Both the position numbers and the translations under genes were made by a program. The notes under the pieces are model-generated. The model made no database searches and was not told the origin of the DNA. It worked only from the letters and a program-made list of their open reading frames with translations. 60,012 nucleotides of DNA. It comes from a virus. Below, piece by piece: positions 22,234 through 29,644 of this stretch; position 1 is the first letter of the stretch, and every line of letters starts with the position of its first letter. The stretch is taken from positions 1 to 60,012 of the IMG/VR virus record IMGVR_UViG_3300021956_000015, one strand, 5' to 3'.

Positions 22234-22687
22234 CGGACCGGATGTTGAGCGAGAACTGCTCGCTCATGTCCACTATCCTGGCCTTGCCGATGAACCTGGC
22301 CTCAGCCATCTCGCGGTCCCTGGCTGGCATGCCTGAGATGGCGTCGCTGAGGTGGTCTATTTCGTCCGTGACGCCCGTCTCTGCCTCAGCCGCCTCCATG
22401 CCTACCCGCTCGCCGGGTGCCCGCGTAAGCCTCCGTATGGCCTTCAGCATGCCATTGAGGATGGCCCTGGCGAAGTACTTCTTGGGGTAGGGGAGGAGGG
22501 CCGGGTTGTAGGTGCGGGCAGCCCGGCACATGGCCAGGTATCCCTCTCCCTCCAGGTCCGGGATCAGCGCAGACCGCTGCCACGCCGGCCGGCTCTGGAC
22601 GAAGTAGTGGGCCGCGGTGGCGACCAGGTCATAGTACTCAGTGACGAGCTGCTGCTGCTGCCTGGAGAGCTTGGATCGCTTGCTCAT
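21776..22687 (-). CDS. Sigma70-family factor with long antisense tail
   Basis: 303 residues from the ATG at 22687. Residues 20-90 match sigma70 region 2: a LIPDLEGEGYLAMCRAARTYNP segment, then YFARAILNGMLKAIRRL. Around 115-160 ISGMPARDREMAEARF followed by a helix-turn-helix-like segment is region 4. The recognisable protein ends near residue 170, but the frame stays open for another 130 residues, over the serine recombinase gene on the other strand; that tail is basic and low-complexity. A real stop may be missing because of a frameshift. It probably redirects host RNA polymerase to phage promoters. Confidence 0.65.
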   Translation of the reverse strand: MSKRSKLSRQQQQLVTEYYDLVATAAHYFVQSRPAWQRSALIPDLEGEGYLAMCRAARTYNPALLPYPKKYFARAILNGMLKAIRRLTRAPGERVGMEAAEAETGVTDEIDHLSDAISGMPARDREMAEARFIGKARIVDMSEQFSLNIRSASLASRRLARDVAGRLGIPADEHSPARESPTRSTKRPACRTASSPASSPAPASGPRQSRSKTSRKSASRTPAQPVAALRPEERTAHPSPGGHAASRRDGYRVAARASLNKSGPRVPAGQSSPSQTPRTRRAGGKTGGRQASAGRSPGPRSRG

Positions 22688-22838
22688 GATGTTCCAGTCT
22701 GGCCTGAGTCTTGCTGACAAACTCAGGCATGCCCTCCATGGCGTGCGCGATCAGCGCCACCTTGGCGTGGATTGACATGGCCCATGGGACCACGGCAATC
22801 AGGACGGTGATTACGATCAGCATCTGGTCAGCAGTCAT
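22638..22838 (-). CDS. Small one-pass membrane protein
   Basis: 66 residues from the ATG at 22838. MTADQMLIVITVLIAVVPWAM is a hydrophobic N-terminal helix, followed by a charged helical tail with Ala and Gln repeats. The topology resembles a small holin or spanin-like accessory. Overlaps the sigma gene by 50 bases. Candidate lysis protein. Confidence 0.5.
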   Translation of the reverse strand: MTADQMLIVITVLIAVVPWAMSIHAKVALIAHAMEGMPEFVSKTQARLEHHEQAIQALQAAAAARH

Positions 22839-23004
22839 CCTCAACCCCCTCAGCAATCATCTCCAGCATCCCGCCGGCCGCCTCGTCCGGCAGCTTCCCC
22901 TTCCGGGTGTCAGCCATGATCCGTCTGACAGCGTCCGCCCATTCCTCCGGAGGGAACTGGTAGACCCAGGCCTCCGTCGCTGAGTAGGCGGCCAGGCGGA
23001 TCAC
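22828..23004 (-). CDS. Small protein, GTG start
   Basis: 58 residues starting at the GTG that overlaps the previous stop (GTGA). FPPEEWADAVRRIM and an acidic C-terminus. Not recognised. Part of the protease cluster by position. Confidence 0.5.
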   Translation of the reverse strand: MIRLAAYSATEAWVYQFPPEEWADAVRRIMADTRKGKLPDEAAGGMLEMIAEGVEDDC

Positions 23005-23231
23005 TTCTTTTCGATGCACTGCCCATCCGGGCAGGCGTCCTTTCGCTCCGTGCATGGGCAGTTCGTCCAGTTCAGGTTGTCTCCGGTCCTCACCTTTCCA
23101 GTGCCCTTGCACTTAGGGCAGTTCGGCAGCGGGGGCTTGGGGGCCGGCTTGGCCTCTTCCATCTGGGCGACGATGGCCGAGGTGGTGGCGATGATGGCCA
23201 CGTAGTCAGGCGTGTAGGCGTCGAAGAACAT
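23001..23231 (-). CDS. Small zinc-ribbon protein with hydrophobic N-terminus
   Basis: 76 residues. A hydrophobic start (YVAIIATTSAIVAQM) is followed by a Pro/Lys linker and CPKCKGTGKV, then further cysteines (NCPCTERKDACPDGQC). One metal site of the Cys-x2-Cys-x-Gly-x-Gly type is likely. Overlaps the papain-like gene by one base. Confidence 0.55.
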   Translation of the reverse strand: MFFDAYTPDYVAIIATTSAIVAQMEEAKPAPKPPLPNCPKCKGTGKVRTGDNLNWTNCPCTERKDACPDGQCIEKK

Positions 23232-24181
23232 CAGATTCTCCCAATGGTTCCGAGGTCAGGGAGCGTGTTCGGCGGGAATCCCTGGACGTCGGAGTACGCC
23301 CAGATGTCCTCCGACTCCACGCACACGGAGTACCCGGCATCGTCGGTGACGATCATGCCAGGGACCTGGGGCGGATAGTCATCCGGCCAGTTGGGGACTG
23401 GAGTGTTCCACGCCGCCCAGCTGTTGGCGATGAACCAGACGCGGAACGGCCAGAAGGTATGCGTGTCGTCATACCCAACCGTGGCCATGTCATGTCCCCA
23501 CCCTGGCGATGAACGCGGGTGGATGTTCTTGCCGTTTGGCTTGCTGCTCCACGCGGCGTTCTGCCCGGAGTGGATGCCGTACCCGTTGAACAACGCGTCC
23601 ATGGCGTCGTCCATGCTCTTGACCAGGGCGATGGTGCCAACCTTGTTCCGGTTGCACAGCGTCTGGACGTCCGGCGGGACGCCTCCGTTCCTGCCCCAGC
23701 GTGTTCCGATCTGGCCATCGTAGTTCGTCAGGTCCACCACGCCCGGGAAGTTGTCACGCGGCAGGAACCCAACGTCACGCTCAAACCGGCTGGCCCTGGC
23801 TGGGCTCATGCCCTCGCCGCCGTGACCGCGGGCCCCGTATGTGGGCTCCGTCGCGGTTCGCCTGAACCAGGAGAACGGTGCGCCGTGTACCAAAAGCGAT
23901 ACAGCACGCGTGCAGTCCCTGGCGTTGCGGCTGCCATGGCTGACACAGTCGCCTACGGTTTGCCTCTCGGAGAATGCCTTGGGGTCCAGCTTCAGCACGT
24001 AACCCCAGAGCAATGCACGCTTGCCCTTGCCAGACGACGGCGACGAGAAGTAACGCACGGGGTTTGTGGCGAGGAACTCTTCCTTGTCACGCGGAGACGG
24101 CACATAGCCAGCGAATCCTCCGGCCTCGTACGCCCTGACAAGCTCGTCGGAATTGTGGAACAAGTCTTCATCTTGCGGCAT
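23231..24181 (-). CDS. Papain-like cysteine protease
   Basis: 316 residues from the ATG at 24181 (GGAGG 6 bases upstream; the open frame has a TTG two codons earlier). RQTVGDCVSHGS gives oxyanion-hole Gln74 and catalytic Cys79, WGHDMATVGYDD gives His230, and IANSWAAWN gives Asn253. All four papain residues are in the right order and spacing. No signal peptide is visible. Phage papain-like peptidases are rare. It follows the subtilisin-like gene and a membrane protein, so it may take part in lysis or in cleavage of envelope protein. The target is unknown. Confidence 0.85.
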   Translation of the reverse strand: MPQDEDLFHNSDELVRAYEAGGFAGYVPSPRDKEEFLATNPVRYFSSPSSGKGKRALLWGYVLKLDPKAFSERQTVGDCVSHGSRNARDCTRAVSLLVHGAPFSWFRRTATEPTYGARGHGGEGMSPARASRFERDVGFLPRDNFPGVVDLTNYDGQIGTRWGRNGGVPPDVQTLCNRNKVGTIALVKSMDDAMDALFNGYGIHSGQNAAWSSKPNGKNIHPRSSPGWGHDMATVGYDDTHTFWPFRVWFIANSWAAWNTPVPNWPDDYPPQVPGMIVTDDAGYSVCVESEDIWAYSDVQGFPPNTLPDLGTIGRI

Positions 24182-24671
24182 TGGCAACCTCCTTCAGAGC
24201 AGCCACCAACGCGGCACGCTTCTCGTCAGTCAGAGCCACATCGTCCTTGCCAATCGCCTTGACCAACAGCTCATCGATGGCGACGTCCAGCCCGGAGTAC
24301 TTCCCGGGCAGGTCGGTTCCCTTGAACGCCAGGTCCAACGCGTCGGCATTGGCTTTCCGCCACTTGCCCACGGTGGCGATGATGTGGTCATCCCGCGACA
24401 CAACGTCCGCCATGGCCGTGTAGTACGCGCGGACGCGTGCCTTGTCCTGCTGGCTGGCGGACTTCAGGATCGTCTGCACCTTGCTCTGCGGCCCGGACGG
24501 CCCGGCCGTGTCCTTGGGCGGAATGAACGCCACCACCAGGACCACCGCGGCGATCACCGCAAACAGGTGCTGCAGCACCACGGCCGGCGTCATCGACTTG
24601 ATCAGCGGCCACGCGTAGCTCAGGGCCACACACGCCGCCACGCACACGGCAACGATCTGATAGTGGGTCAT
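24168..24671 (-). CDS. Membrane protein with two N-terminal helices (holin-like)
   Basis: 167 residues. Residues 5-26 and 33-52 are two hydrophobic helices with a short turn, and the rest is a charged, helical cytoplasmic or periplasmic domain with Lys and Ala repeats. An overlap of 4 bases with the subtilisin-like gene couples it. Two helices close together with a charged tail fit a class II holin, though the large domain is unusual. It lies between two proteases. Confidence 0.55.
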   Translation of the reverse strand: MTHYQIVAVCVAACVALSYAWPLIKSMTPAVVLQHLFAVIAAVVLVVAFIPPKDTAGPSGPQSKVQTILKSASQQDKARVRAYYTAMADVVSRDDHIIATVGKWRKANADALDLAFKGTDLPGKYSGLDVAIDELLVKAIGKDDVALTDEKRAALVAALKEVANAAR

Positions 24672-25558
24672 ACGATTCGCTTCTCGCTTTCGTCCAGGAG
24701 GCTTGCGGGGTTGATAAGCCCCCAGCCGTACAGGTGGTCATGCCCTGGGGCGCCTGCATCGACCGAGGTGTTCTTGACCAGGGCGTGCGCCTTCGACCCG
24801 TTGCGAGGGGGAGGCATCTGATTCCAGCCCAACGCCAGCACGCCGGCCACAAACGGCGCCGCCATGCTGGTGCCGGAGAGCGTGGCGTACCCGCCACCCA
24901 GCCAGCAGGATGTGATCTCCTCCCCTGGGGCGACGACGTCGATCTCCCGTCCACGGCTGGAGAACTCGCACACCCCTCCATGCCGGCCGGCGGCACCGAC
25001 GGCGATGGCCTGCTCGTAGGCGGCAGGGTAGGACACGCGCCCCCCGTCATTGCCGGCGGCGCAGACACAGACAACGCCTGACGCGTCCGCCGTCTTGATC
25101 GCATCCGTCAGATCGGCGGTGCGGACAATCGACCCAAGGCTCATAACGATGATGTCGCACTTGGCTTCGATGGCGAACAGGATTGCTCTGGCAACGGACT
25201 CCAGCGACCCGGAGCCGTTGTTGTTCAGCACCTTGAGGCTGACGATCTCGGCCTGCGGGGCGACCCCAGTCATGGGCCCGCGGGCAGCGATGACGCCAGC
25301 CACGTGAGTACCGTGACCGTTGGTGTCCGTAGCAGAGCAGTCCTTGGTGAAGTTCCGGTGCAGCTTGACCACGCCCTGGAGCGCCGGGTGGCTGTCGTCC
25401 ACGCCGGTATCAAGCACACCCACCCGCACGCCGGCCCCCTGGTGACGACTCCAGAGGGCCGGCAATCCGTACGCGGAGATAGACCAGTCCAGGCCTGAGG
25501 AGGGGAGGGCCTGTGCGACTGCCTCAACGCGGTACGGCGGCAGGTGAGCGAGCATCAC
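24668..25558 (-). CDS. Subtilisin-like serine protease
   Basis: 296 residues. The catalytic triad is complete: Asp50 in VGVLDTGVD, His82 in NGHGTHVAG, Ser231 in SGTSMAAPFVAG. Asn170 in AAGNDGG supplies the oxyanion hole. The N-terminus has neither a signal peptide nor a long propeptide, so the enzyme may be released by the lysis event itself or be active in the cytoplasm. Intact subtilases are rare in phage genomes. It lies upstream of a membrane protein and the papain-like protease on the same transcript, with 4-base overlaps. Confidence 0.9.
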   Translation of the reverse strand: MMLAHLPPYRVEAVAQALPSSGLDWSISAYGLPALWSRHQGAGVRVGVLDTGVDDSHPALQGVVKLHRNFTKDCSATDTNGHGTHVAGVIAARGPMTGVAPQAEIVSLKVLNNNGSGSLESVARAILFAIEAKCDIIVMSLGSIVRTADLTDAIKTADASGVVCVCAAGNDGGRVSYPAAYEQAIAVGAAGRHGGVCEFSSRGREIDVVAPGEEITSCWLGGGYATLSGTSMAAPFVAGVLALGWNQMPPPRNGSKAHALVKNTSVDAGAPGHDHLYGWGLINPASLLDESEKRIV

Positions 25559-25878
25559 TCATCCCTGGAGATCAGGACGCGGATGAGTGAGGTGACGATG
25601 GGGGCCACCACGTTCAGCAGGATCGGCAGGGCGATGCCCAGGCTCTGGATTTTGGCCAGGTCCTCCTGGGCCTCCTGCTCCGTGATCGCCTGGGCCTGAG
25701 CCTGGAACAGCGGGAACGATTCGATGATCGGCAGCAGGGCCTTGGCGACCTGGTAGACGATCTCCAGCTTCTCGGCCAGGCCGGCGGCGTCGTTCCACTT
25801 GGAGACGATGGCGGAAATCTCCCGCAGCACCCCCACGTTCTGGAGCAGCCACCGGACAACGACGAACTTATCGACCAT
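25555..25878 (-). CDS. Small hydrophobic-tailed protein
   Basis: 107 residues from the ATG at 25878, with GAGAGGAG upstream. Helical, with a hydrophobic C-terminal segment (IALPILLNVVAPIVTSLIRVLI) that could span the membrane. Overlaps the subtilisin-like gene by 4 bases. A candidate accessory of the protease cluster; the family is not recognised. Confidence 0.55.
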   Translation of the reverse strand: MVDKFVVVRWLLQNVGVLREISAIVSKWNDAAGLAEKLEIVYQVAKALLPIIESFPLFQAQAQAITEQEAQEDLAKIQSLGIALPILLNVVAPIVTSLIRVLISRDE

Positions 25879-26176
25879 GCTTTCTCCTCTCGCAGGCAAT
25901 GGCCACAATGGCGTGGCCGGCAATGTCCATCAGGGTCTTGTCCCTAGTAATTGTCTCCAGCGGGCCCCTGAGCCGCCGGGATTTCTCGCCGATGCGGGCG
26001 GCCTGGTAACGCCAGGCTTCGATGCCGTCCTGCTCCACGCCCAGGGCGTTTTCCAGGCAGTCCTCGCCGCATCCGTAGTAGGTCCTCTTCCTGGTCAGCA
26101 GCCGGTACAGCTCGTCGCACAGCTCCCGGTACGGGTCACCAGTTGACGTCTCTTGAGGCTGAGACGATTCGTCCAT
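25868..26176 (-). CDS. Small protein of MazG/DUF6378-like type
   Basis: 102 residues from the ATG at 26176. YYGCGEDCLENALG and KTLMDIAGHAIVAI recall the small DUF6378-like nucleotide-metabolism family of phages. The resemblance is limited. A hydrolase of nucleotides is possible. Confidence 0.5.
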   Translation of the reverse strand: MDESSQPQETSTGDPYRELCDELYRLLTRKRTYYGCGEDCLENALGVEQDGIEAWRYQAARIGEKSRRLRGPLETITRDKTLMDIAGHAIVAIACERRKHGR

Positions 26177-26474
26177 ACTCAGCCCAGAAACTGGCTGTGT
26201 GAGGGTCCTCGTCGTCGGTGCAAAGGTACGCAGTTCTGGCATGGGCCCACTCCTCGCAACAGGTGTCAATGAAACTATCTGCGCCGCACGTGTTGGCGAT
26301 GCAGATCACTCCTCTGTTCTCGTCCTCGTCAAAGCAGAAGTAACCCAGCATGTCAGGCATGCTTTTGGGGTCCCTCAGGTAGCACCTTAGCGGGAACGGA
26401 ACTGGGAACTTCCTCTGAGCCCACCTCCGAAACCGCTTTAGCAACAGCCTTCTCCAGTCGCAGGACGAACTCAT
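26136..26474 (-). CDS. Zincin-like protein with changed HExxH
   Basis: 112 residues. The motif expected to be HEWAHA is EEWAHA here (CCEEWAHAR), so the first zinc-binding His is Glu. FWAEYGRIV near the end is the rest of the family pattern. It overlaps the Hjc-like gene by 122 bases in another frame. Either an inactive metalloprotease relative or one with altered metal binding. The family is common in phages of this kind. Confidence 0.6.
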   Translation of the reverse strand: MSSSCDWRRLLLKRFRRWAQRKFPVPFPLRCYLRDPKSMPDMLGYFCFDEDENRGVICIANTCGADSFIDTCCEEWAHARTAYLCTDDEDPHTASFWAEYGRIVSASRDVNW

Positions 26475-26775
26475 ACAGGCGCTCCGCCGGCAGGGTCACC
26501 AGCCATGGCGACCGGCTCTTCCGGTGGAGCACAACCGGGATGGCATCCCCGGCGTCGTCGGCTGCCTGTTTCATCCAGGCCCGGACCGACTCCCGCTCCA
26601 CAAACTTGACCTCCCAGTGAATGCCCTCAATGTCCACGCGGATATCCGCGGAGTCCTTGCCGCCCTGAAACTGGACGCCACGCCTGGCCGGATTCGCCAG
26701 CCGCAGGGCCGCGGTAATCGCCTTGGCAGCGGCCCGCTCGCCTCGCTTGCCCTTCTCACGCTGGCTGCGGCTCAT
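26353..26775 (-). CDS. Holliday-junction-resolvase-type nuclease
   Basis: 140 residues. GKRGERAAAKAI at the N-terminus, then SADIRVDIEGIHWEVKFVER holds the Asp and the Glu-x-Lys of the PD-(D/E)XK fold, followed by AIPVVLHRKSRSPWLVTL. This order is that of phage resolvase/VRR-type nucleases. It would cut branched DNA before packaging or during recombination. The C-terminus is Pro/Glu-rich and may be disordered. Confidence 0.7.
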   Translation of the reverse strand: MSRSQREKGKRGERAAAKAITAALRLANPARRGVQFQGGKDSADIRVDIEGIHWEVKFVERESVRAWMKQAADDAGDAIPVVLHRKSRSPWLVTLPAERLYEFVLRLEKAVAKAVSEVGSEEVPSSVPAKVLPEGPQKHA

Positions 26776-27035
26776 TTCAACCTCACAAACAGGGGGCCGT
26801 TGTCACCCACGTAGGCGCCCAGGACGTTGAAGTCCATGTACTCCTCCGCCTCTTCGTCGGTCATGCCGGAGTCAACGAGAATCTGGACGCACTTGGCCAG
26901 GTCATACACGGCGACAACAGGGTGGTGATGGTTCGCGGTGCGTCCGATGACGGCATCCTCAAACCCGTCTGCCAGCAGGGCGTCAGGGTTCTCGTCCTCA
27001 AGGGCCCAGTCATCGTCGTTACGGATGGAGATCAT
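26772..27035 (-). CDS. Conserved small acidic phage protein
   Basis: 87 residues from the ATG at 27035 (ATGA overlap). VYDLAKCVQILVDSGMTDEEA, then EYMDFNVLGAYVGDNGPLFV match a small family common in phages, of unknown function. Acidic and probably globular. Confidence 0.7.
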   Translation of the reverse strand: MISIRNDDDWALEDENPDALLADGFEDAVIGRTANHHHPVVAVYDLAKCVQILVDSGMTDEEAEEYMDFNVLGAYVGDNGPLFVRLK

Positions 27036-27433
27036 GGCTTCCTTGCCCAGTCCAGGTTCGTCTGCCTCTCTGCGAGGTAGAACGCGTGCGGTTCTTCCGG
27101 CTCGTATCCAAGGTGCTTCTTGTGCCGCAGCGAGGCGAGGTACGCCGGATCGTAGTTCTCCGGGTCGCACTGCTGCTTCGCCCACAGCATTGTACGCTTG
27201 TACAGTTCCGGGAAGTTACCAGCTATTCGTCCGTTGTGCAAAACGTCATGGCATCGCGAGCACAGCCGGAGAAAGTTTCTGATGTCATGCTTCCTGCCAG
27301 CGCCCTGCTGAAGGTGATGGACTTCCAAACGTCTGCGGCCATCTGACTCCGGCCACCAGCACACAGCACAACAGCGATGCAGCTGCACCCACTCTTCCAG
27401 CGCCGCCTGCTCCGCCTTCGTCATCCTCGCCAT
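27032..27433 (-). CDS. HNH endonuclease, replication block
   Basis: 133 residues. Cys-x2-Cys near 22, EVHHLQQ, an Asn in the IRNFL segment and CSRCHDVLH give a complete HNH zinc-finger nuclease. It differs from the 5953 HNH in its N- and C-terminal parts. It could be a repair or packaging nuclease. Confidence 0.8.
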   Translation of the reverse strand: MARMTKAEQAALEEWVQLHRCCAVCWWPESDGRRRLEVHHLQQGAGRKHDIRNFLRLCSRCHDVLHNGRIAGNFPELYKRTMLWAKQQCDPENYDPAYLASLRHKKHLGYEPEEPHAFYLAERQTNLDWARKP

Positions 27434-27783
27434 CAGCGGTCAAACGGGCATGAACGCGGGTCGCCACCCATCGCCAGCCACTCTCCGCGACTCTTCTGAA
27501 ACCCTTCGCCGATAAACTCGCCGGCATGGGCCACCTTCGCGGGCCTTGCCGCACGGGCCACCGTTGGCGCGCTGCGGGCCCGCTTGAAGTCAAAGGCCCC
27601 TATGGCCGCCTGCGCCGCAATCGCGTCTCTGGAGCCCGCGCAGGAGGCCCTGCGGCGAAGCTCGTCAATGACGCACTGATGCGGGCTGGCCATCGTCTCC
27701 ATGGCCCACTCCAGGTACTTCATCGGTACGTCGCATGCCGGAAGACCCCTGTGCTTGCCGAACGTAAAAGTGCCGCAATCCAT
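27433..27783 (-). CDS. DUF3820-like protein
   Basis: 116 residues. FTFGKHRGLPACDVPMKYLEW is the DUF3820 core (usual form FGKYKG, then DVP and YLRW). The C-terminal half is Ala/Arg-rich and does not resemble anything I know. AGGAGG lies before the ATG. Function unknown. Confidence 0.6.
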   Translation of the reverse strand: MDCGTFTFGKHRGLPACDVPMKYLEWAMETMASPHQCVIDELRRRASCAGSRDAIAAQAAIGAFDFKRARSAPTVARAARPAKVAHAGEFIGEGFQKSRGEWLAMGGDPRSCPFDR

Positions 27784-28064
27784 GCGATTTTCCTCCTGTT
27801 TGCGCAGCCCGGCTTAAATGAGAGGTAGGGACCACTCACCGACGCCGCAGCGTCACGGGCCACCGGGCCGCTTATCGTTTACCTCATTGCCAGCTCCCGC
27901 CGGGGGTGGAGCTGGACCTTCGTCAGCCGGTGGACTGCCTTGTGCGGACTAGCCGCTCCTGCGATAGGGCAGGCGTTTGTTTATGCTCGCGCTTTTGGTT
28001 ACCAGTCGGCGGGTGCTGCGAGAAAATGAACCGCCTCGGACACTCCTGTATCACGGTGCGTGTG
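27784..28064. other. Intergenic region with hairpins (281 bases)
   Basis: I support no gene here. It holds CCAGCTCC...GGAGCTGG (27890-27897 with 27908-27915, 8-bp stem), GACGC...GCGTC (27841-27854) and other GC palindromes. The region lies between two groups of small genes on the same strand, so it may contain a promoter for the 27433 gene cluster or an origin. I see no clear -35/-10 pair. Confidence 0.4.
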
Positions 28065-28280
28065 TCACGCAACCGAACTCTCCAACTCACCCACTCTCGC
28101 CCGCAAAGAGGCCACTTGGGCCTTCTGCTCGGCAAGCAGGTCCTCAAGCTCGCGGATGCGAAACTGGGCATCGCCCAGGGCGCCTGCCGCAATCTTCAGG
28201 AGGCTGCGCGGGTCATGGTCGGTTGCGAACGGATCGTTGTAACACTTAAGAAGTGTTACTATCAGAGACTCTGTACTCAT
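28065..28280 (-). CDS. Small coiled-coil protein
   Basis: 71 residues. A leading helix, then FRIRELEDLLAEQKAQVASL heptads. The start overlaps the previous stop (ATGA). Probably a dimer. Not recognised. Confidence 0.55.
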   Translation of the reverse strand: MSTESLIVTLLKCYNDPFATDHDPRSLLKIAAGALGDAQFRIRELEDLLAEQKAQVASLRARVGELESSVA

Positions 28281-28495
28281 GTGAACCTTTCTGCTCTCAG
28301 CTGTTTGATCTCACGCGCTGCGGCTGCCGCAGAGTCGGCGTAGCAGTCGATCACGGTGTACAACCGTTCGATCTCATCGGCTGCCTTGCGAAGCAGCTCT
28401 GACCTGTCAATCGCCCTGGCTTGCGATGCGCTCTCGCGCAGAGCCGACGGCAGCAGCGAGCGATAAGACGGCGACATGTCCAGCGGGTCGCTCAT
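28277..28495 (-). CDS. Small helical protein, Ea22/EIERL type
   Basis: 72 residues from the ATG at 28495. LLRKAADEIERLYTVID and an Ala/Glu-rich helix. The AADEIERL motif is shared with the gene at 28969 and with many phage small proteins. Ends with an ATGA overlap. Confidence 0.55.
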   Translation of the reverse strand: MSDPLDMSPSYRSLLPSALRESASQARAIDRSELLRKAADEIERLYTVIDCYADSAAAAAREIKQLRAERFT

Positions 28496-28569
28496 ATCAG
28501 ACGCCACCGATAGCACAGGCCAATGGCGACGCCCAATGTCAACAGCATGCAGGCGAACAGATCGGTCAT
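28492..28569 (-). CDS. Micro-membrane protein, 25 residues
   Basis: MTDLFACMLLTLGVAIGLCYRWRLI-like peptide: one hydrophobic helix followed by a basic aromatic end. CAGGA lies before the ATG and the stop overlaps the next start (ATGA). Same class as the micro-proteins at 19181, 21410 and 29555. Confidence 0.55.
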   Translation of the reverse strand: MTDLFACMLLTLGVAIGLCYRWRLI

Positions 28570-28628
28570 TCCTGAATCATCCTCGGCGTGTTACGAAGCA
28601 CACTGCTGCATAAACACTGGTTCTGTGG

Positions 28629-28940
28629 CTACTTGTCGTCGCTCGGCGGGGCCGGGAGCGGCATCCAGTGCGTGATCTTCTTGCCTGGATTGTCGTCGGC
28701 GTCTCGCCATTGTCGGTACGAATCCAGATAGGCGAGGTGTAGGCCATTGCTCTGGCTCCACACCAGCACCATCAAGTCATTGACCGGGCACCGCTCCGTC
28801 ACCGAAATCCAATCCGGCTCGGCTGCAATCCGAACGATGTCCGCGATGCCTTTCGCCAGCACTTCGGCTTGATCGTTCGCCACAGAACCAGCGGATGCAA
28901 GAGACGGCTCGGCACCGTCCTGCGTGTTGTCGTCGTTCAT
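28629..28940 (-). CDS. DUF551-like protein
   Basis: 103 residues. WISVTERCPVNDLMVLVW followed by THWMPLPAPP is the DUF551 pattern (usual: WISV-x-ERLP, then HWMPLP). N-terminal 40 residues are acidic and Ala-rich. Function unknown. Confidence 0.7.
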   Translation of the reverse strand: MNDDNTQDGAEPSLASAGSVANDQAEVLAKGIADIVRIAAEPDWISVTERCPVNDLMVLVWSQSNGLHLAYLDSYRQWRDADDNPGKKITHWMPLPAPPSDDK

Positions 28941-28968
28941 CGTTCGCCGCTCCTGATCCTGCGTGTTC

Positions 28969-29352
28969 TCACTCTAGCCGATCAAGCAAACCGCGCAACG
29001 CGGCCAACTCCTCGTCGCACTCAGTTGCGGTCGTCGCAGCCATCTCCACGCACCACACAATGGCAGACCGCTCCTCGTCGGTGAGCGTGAACGGCGTTAG
29101 CGTGCAGTATTGCGTCACGGTTCCGGTGACGTGCGGGCAGGCTGGCGAGTTTTCCTGCGACGAAACTTGACGCGGGTCATCAATCTGGACGATCACGCTT
29201 CCGTTGACAACCGACAGCGTGGCGTCCTGATCTGCGAAACGGCGGATGGCTGTGCGCAGCCGCTCAATCTCCTCCGCCGCACGCTCGCACAGCGCGTCCA
29301 CACCCTTGCCGGCGTACGCCCTGTCGCGGAGCTGGTCAACGATGTCGATCAC
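28969..29352 (-). CDS. Hypothetical protein with AAEEIERL helix
   Basis: 127 residues from a GTG at 29352. ALCERAAEEIERLRTAIRRF and then LTDEERSAIVWCVE, a helical family frequent in phages. The Glu-rich first helix suggests a coiled coil. Several Cys may bind metal. Confidence 0.6.
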   Translation of the reverse strand: MIDIVDQLRDRAYAGKGVDALCERAAEEIERLRTAIRRFADQDATLSVVNGSVIVQIDDPRQVSSQENSPACPHVTGTVTQYCTLTPFTLTDEERSAIVWCVEMAATTATECDEELAALRGLLDRLE

Positions 29353-29558
29353 GGATGGGCCTCCAGCATCGCGTCAGGAATCATGCCCCTGACCTCCTCG
29401 GCCAGGAGCACGGCGTCGTCGCTTGCGTCACCGTGCTTGATCAGGCTCCTGCAGCGATGGTCGATGTCCCATAGCGCGCATATGGCCTTCTGCCCTAGCA
29501 GGGCTGCCTGAAACTCGTAGTCATCGTCCGGCAGGTTGAAGTTCAGTGATGCTTTCAT
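29349..29558 (-). CDS. Small protein, 69 residues
   Basis: MKASLNFNLPDDDYEFQAALL at the start and a Leu/Ala-rich helical end. The start overlaps the previous stop. Not recognised. Confidence 0.55.
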   Translation of the reverse strand: MKASLNFNLPDDDYEFQAALLGQKAICALWDIDHRCRSLIKHGDASDDAVLLAEEVRGMIPDAMLEAHP

Positions 29559-29644
29559 CGCTCGCTCACCAGTGACACAACCAGGACAATGGAAAACACC
29601 ATGATCCAGAACAGTTCGACCGGCATCGCATCGATGGCGTTCAT
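29555..29644 (-). CDS. Micro-membrane protein, 29 residues
   Basis: MNAIDAMPVELFWIM leads to a single hydrophobic helix and VSER. Overlaps both neighbours (ATGA at each end). Class as at 28492. Confidence 0.55.
   Translation of the reverse strand: MNAIDAMPVELFWIMVFSIVLVVSLVSER

Noticed and set aside
24182-24187. Longer start for the papain-like gene (TTG at 24187)
   Set aside because: The ATG at 24181 has GGAGG at a good distance; the TTG would leave none.
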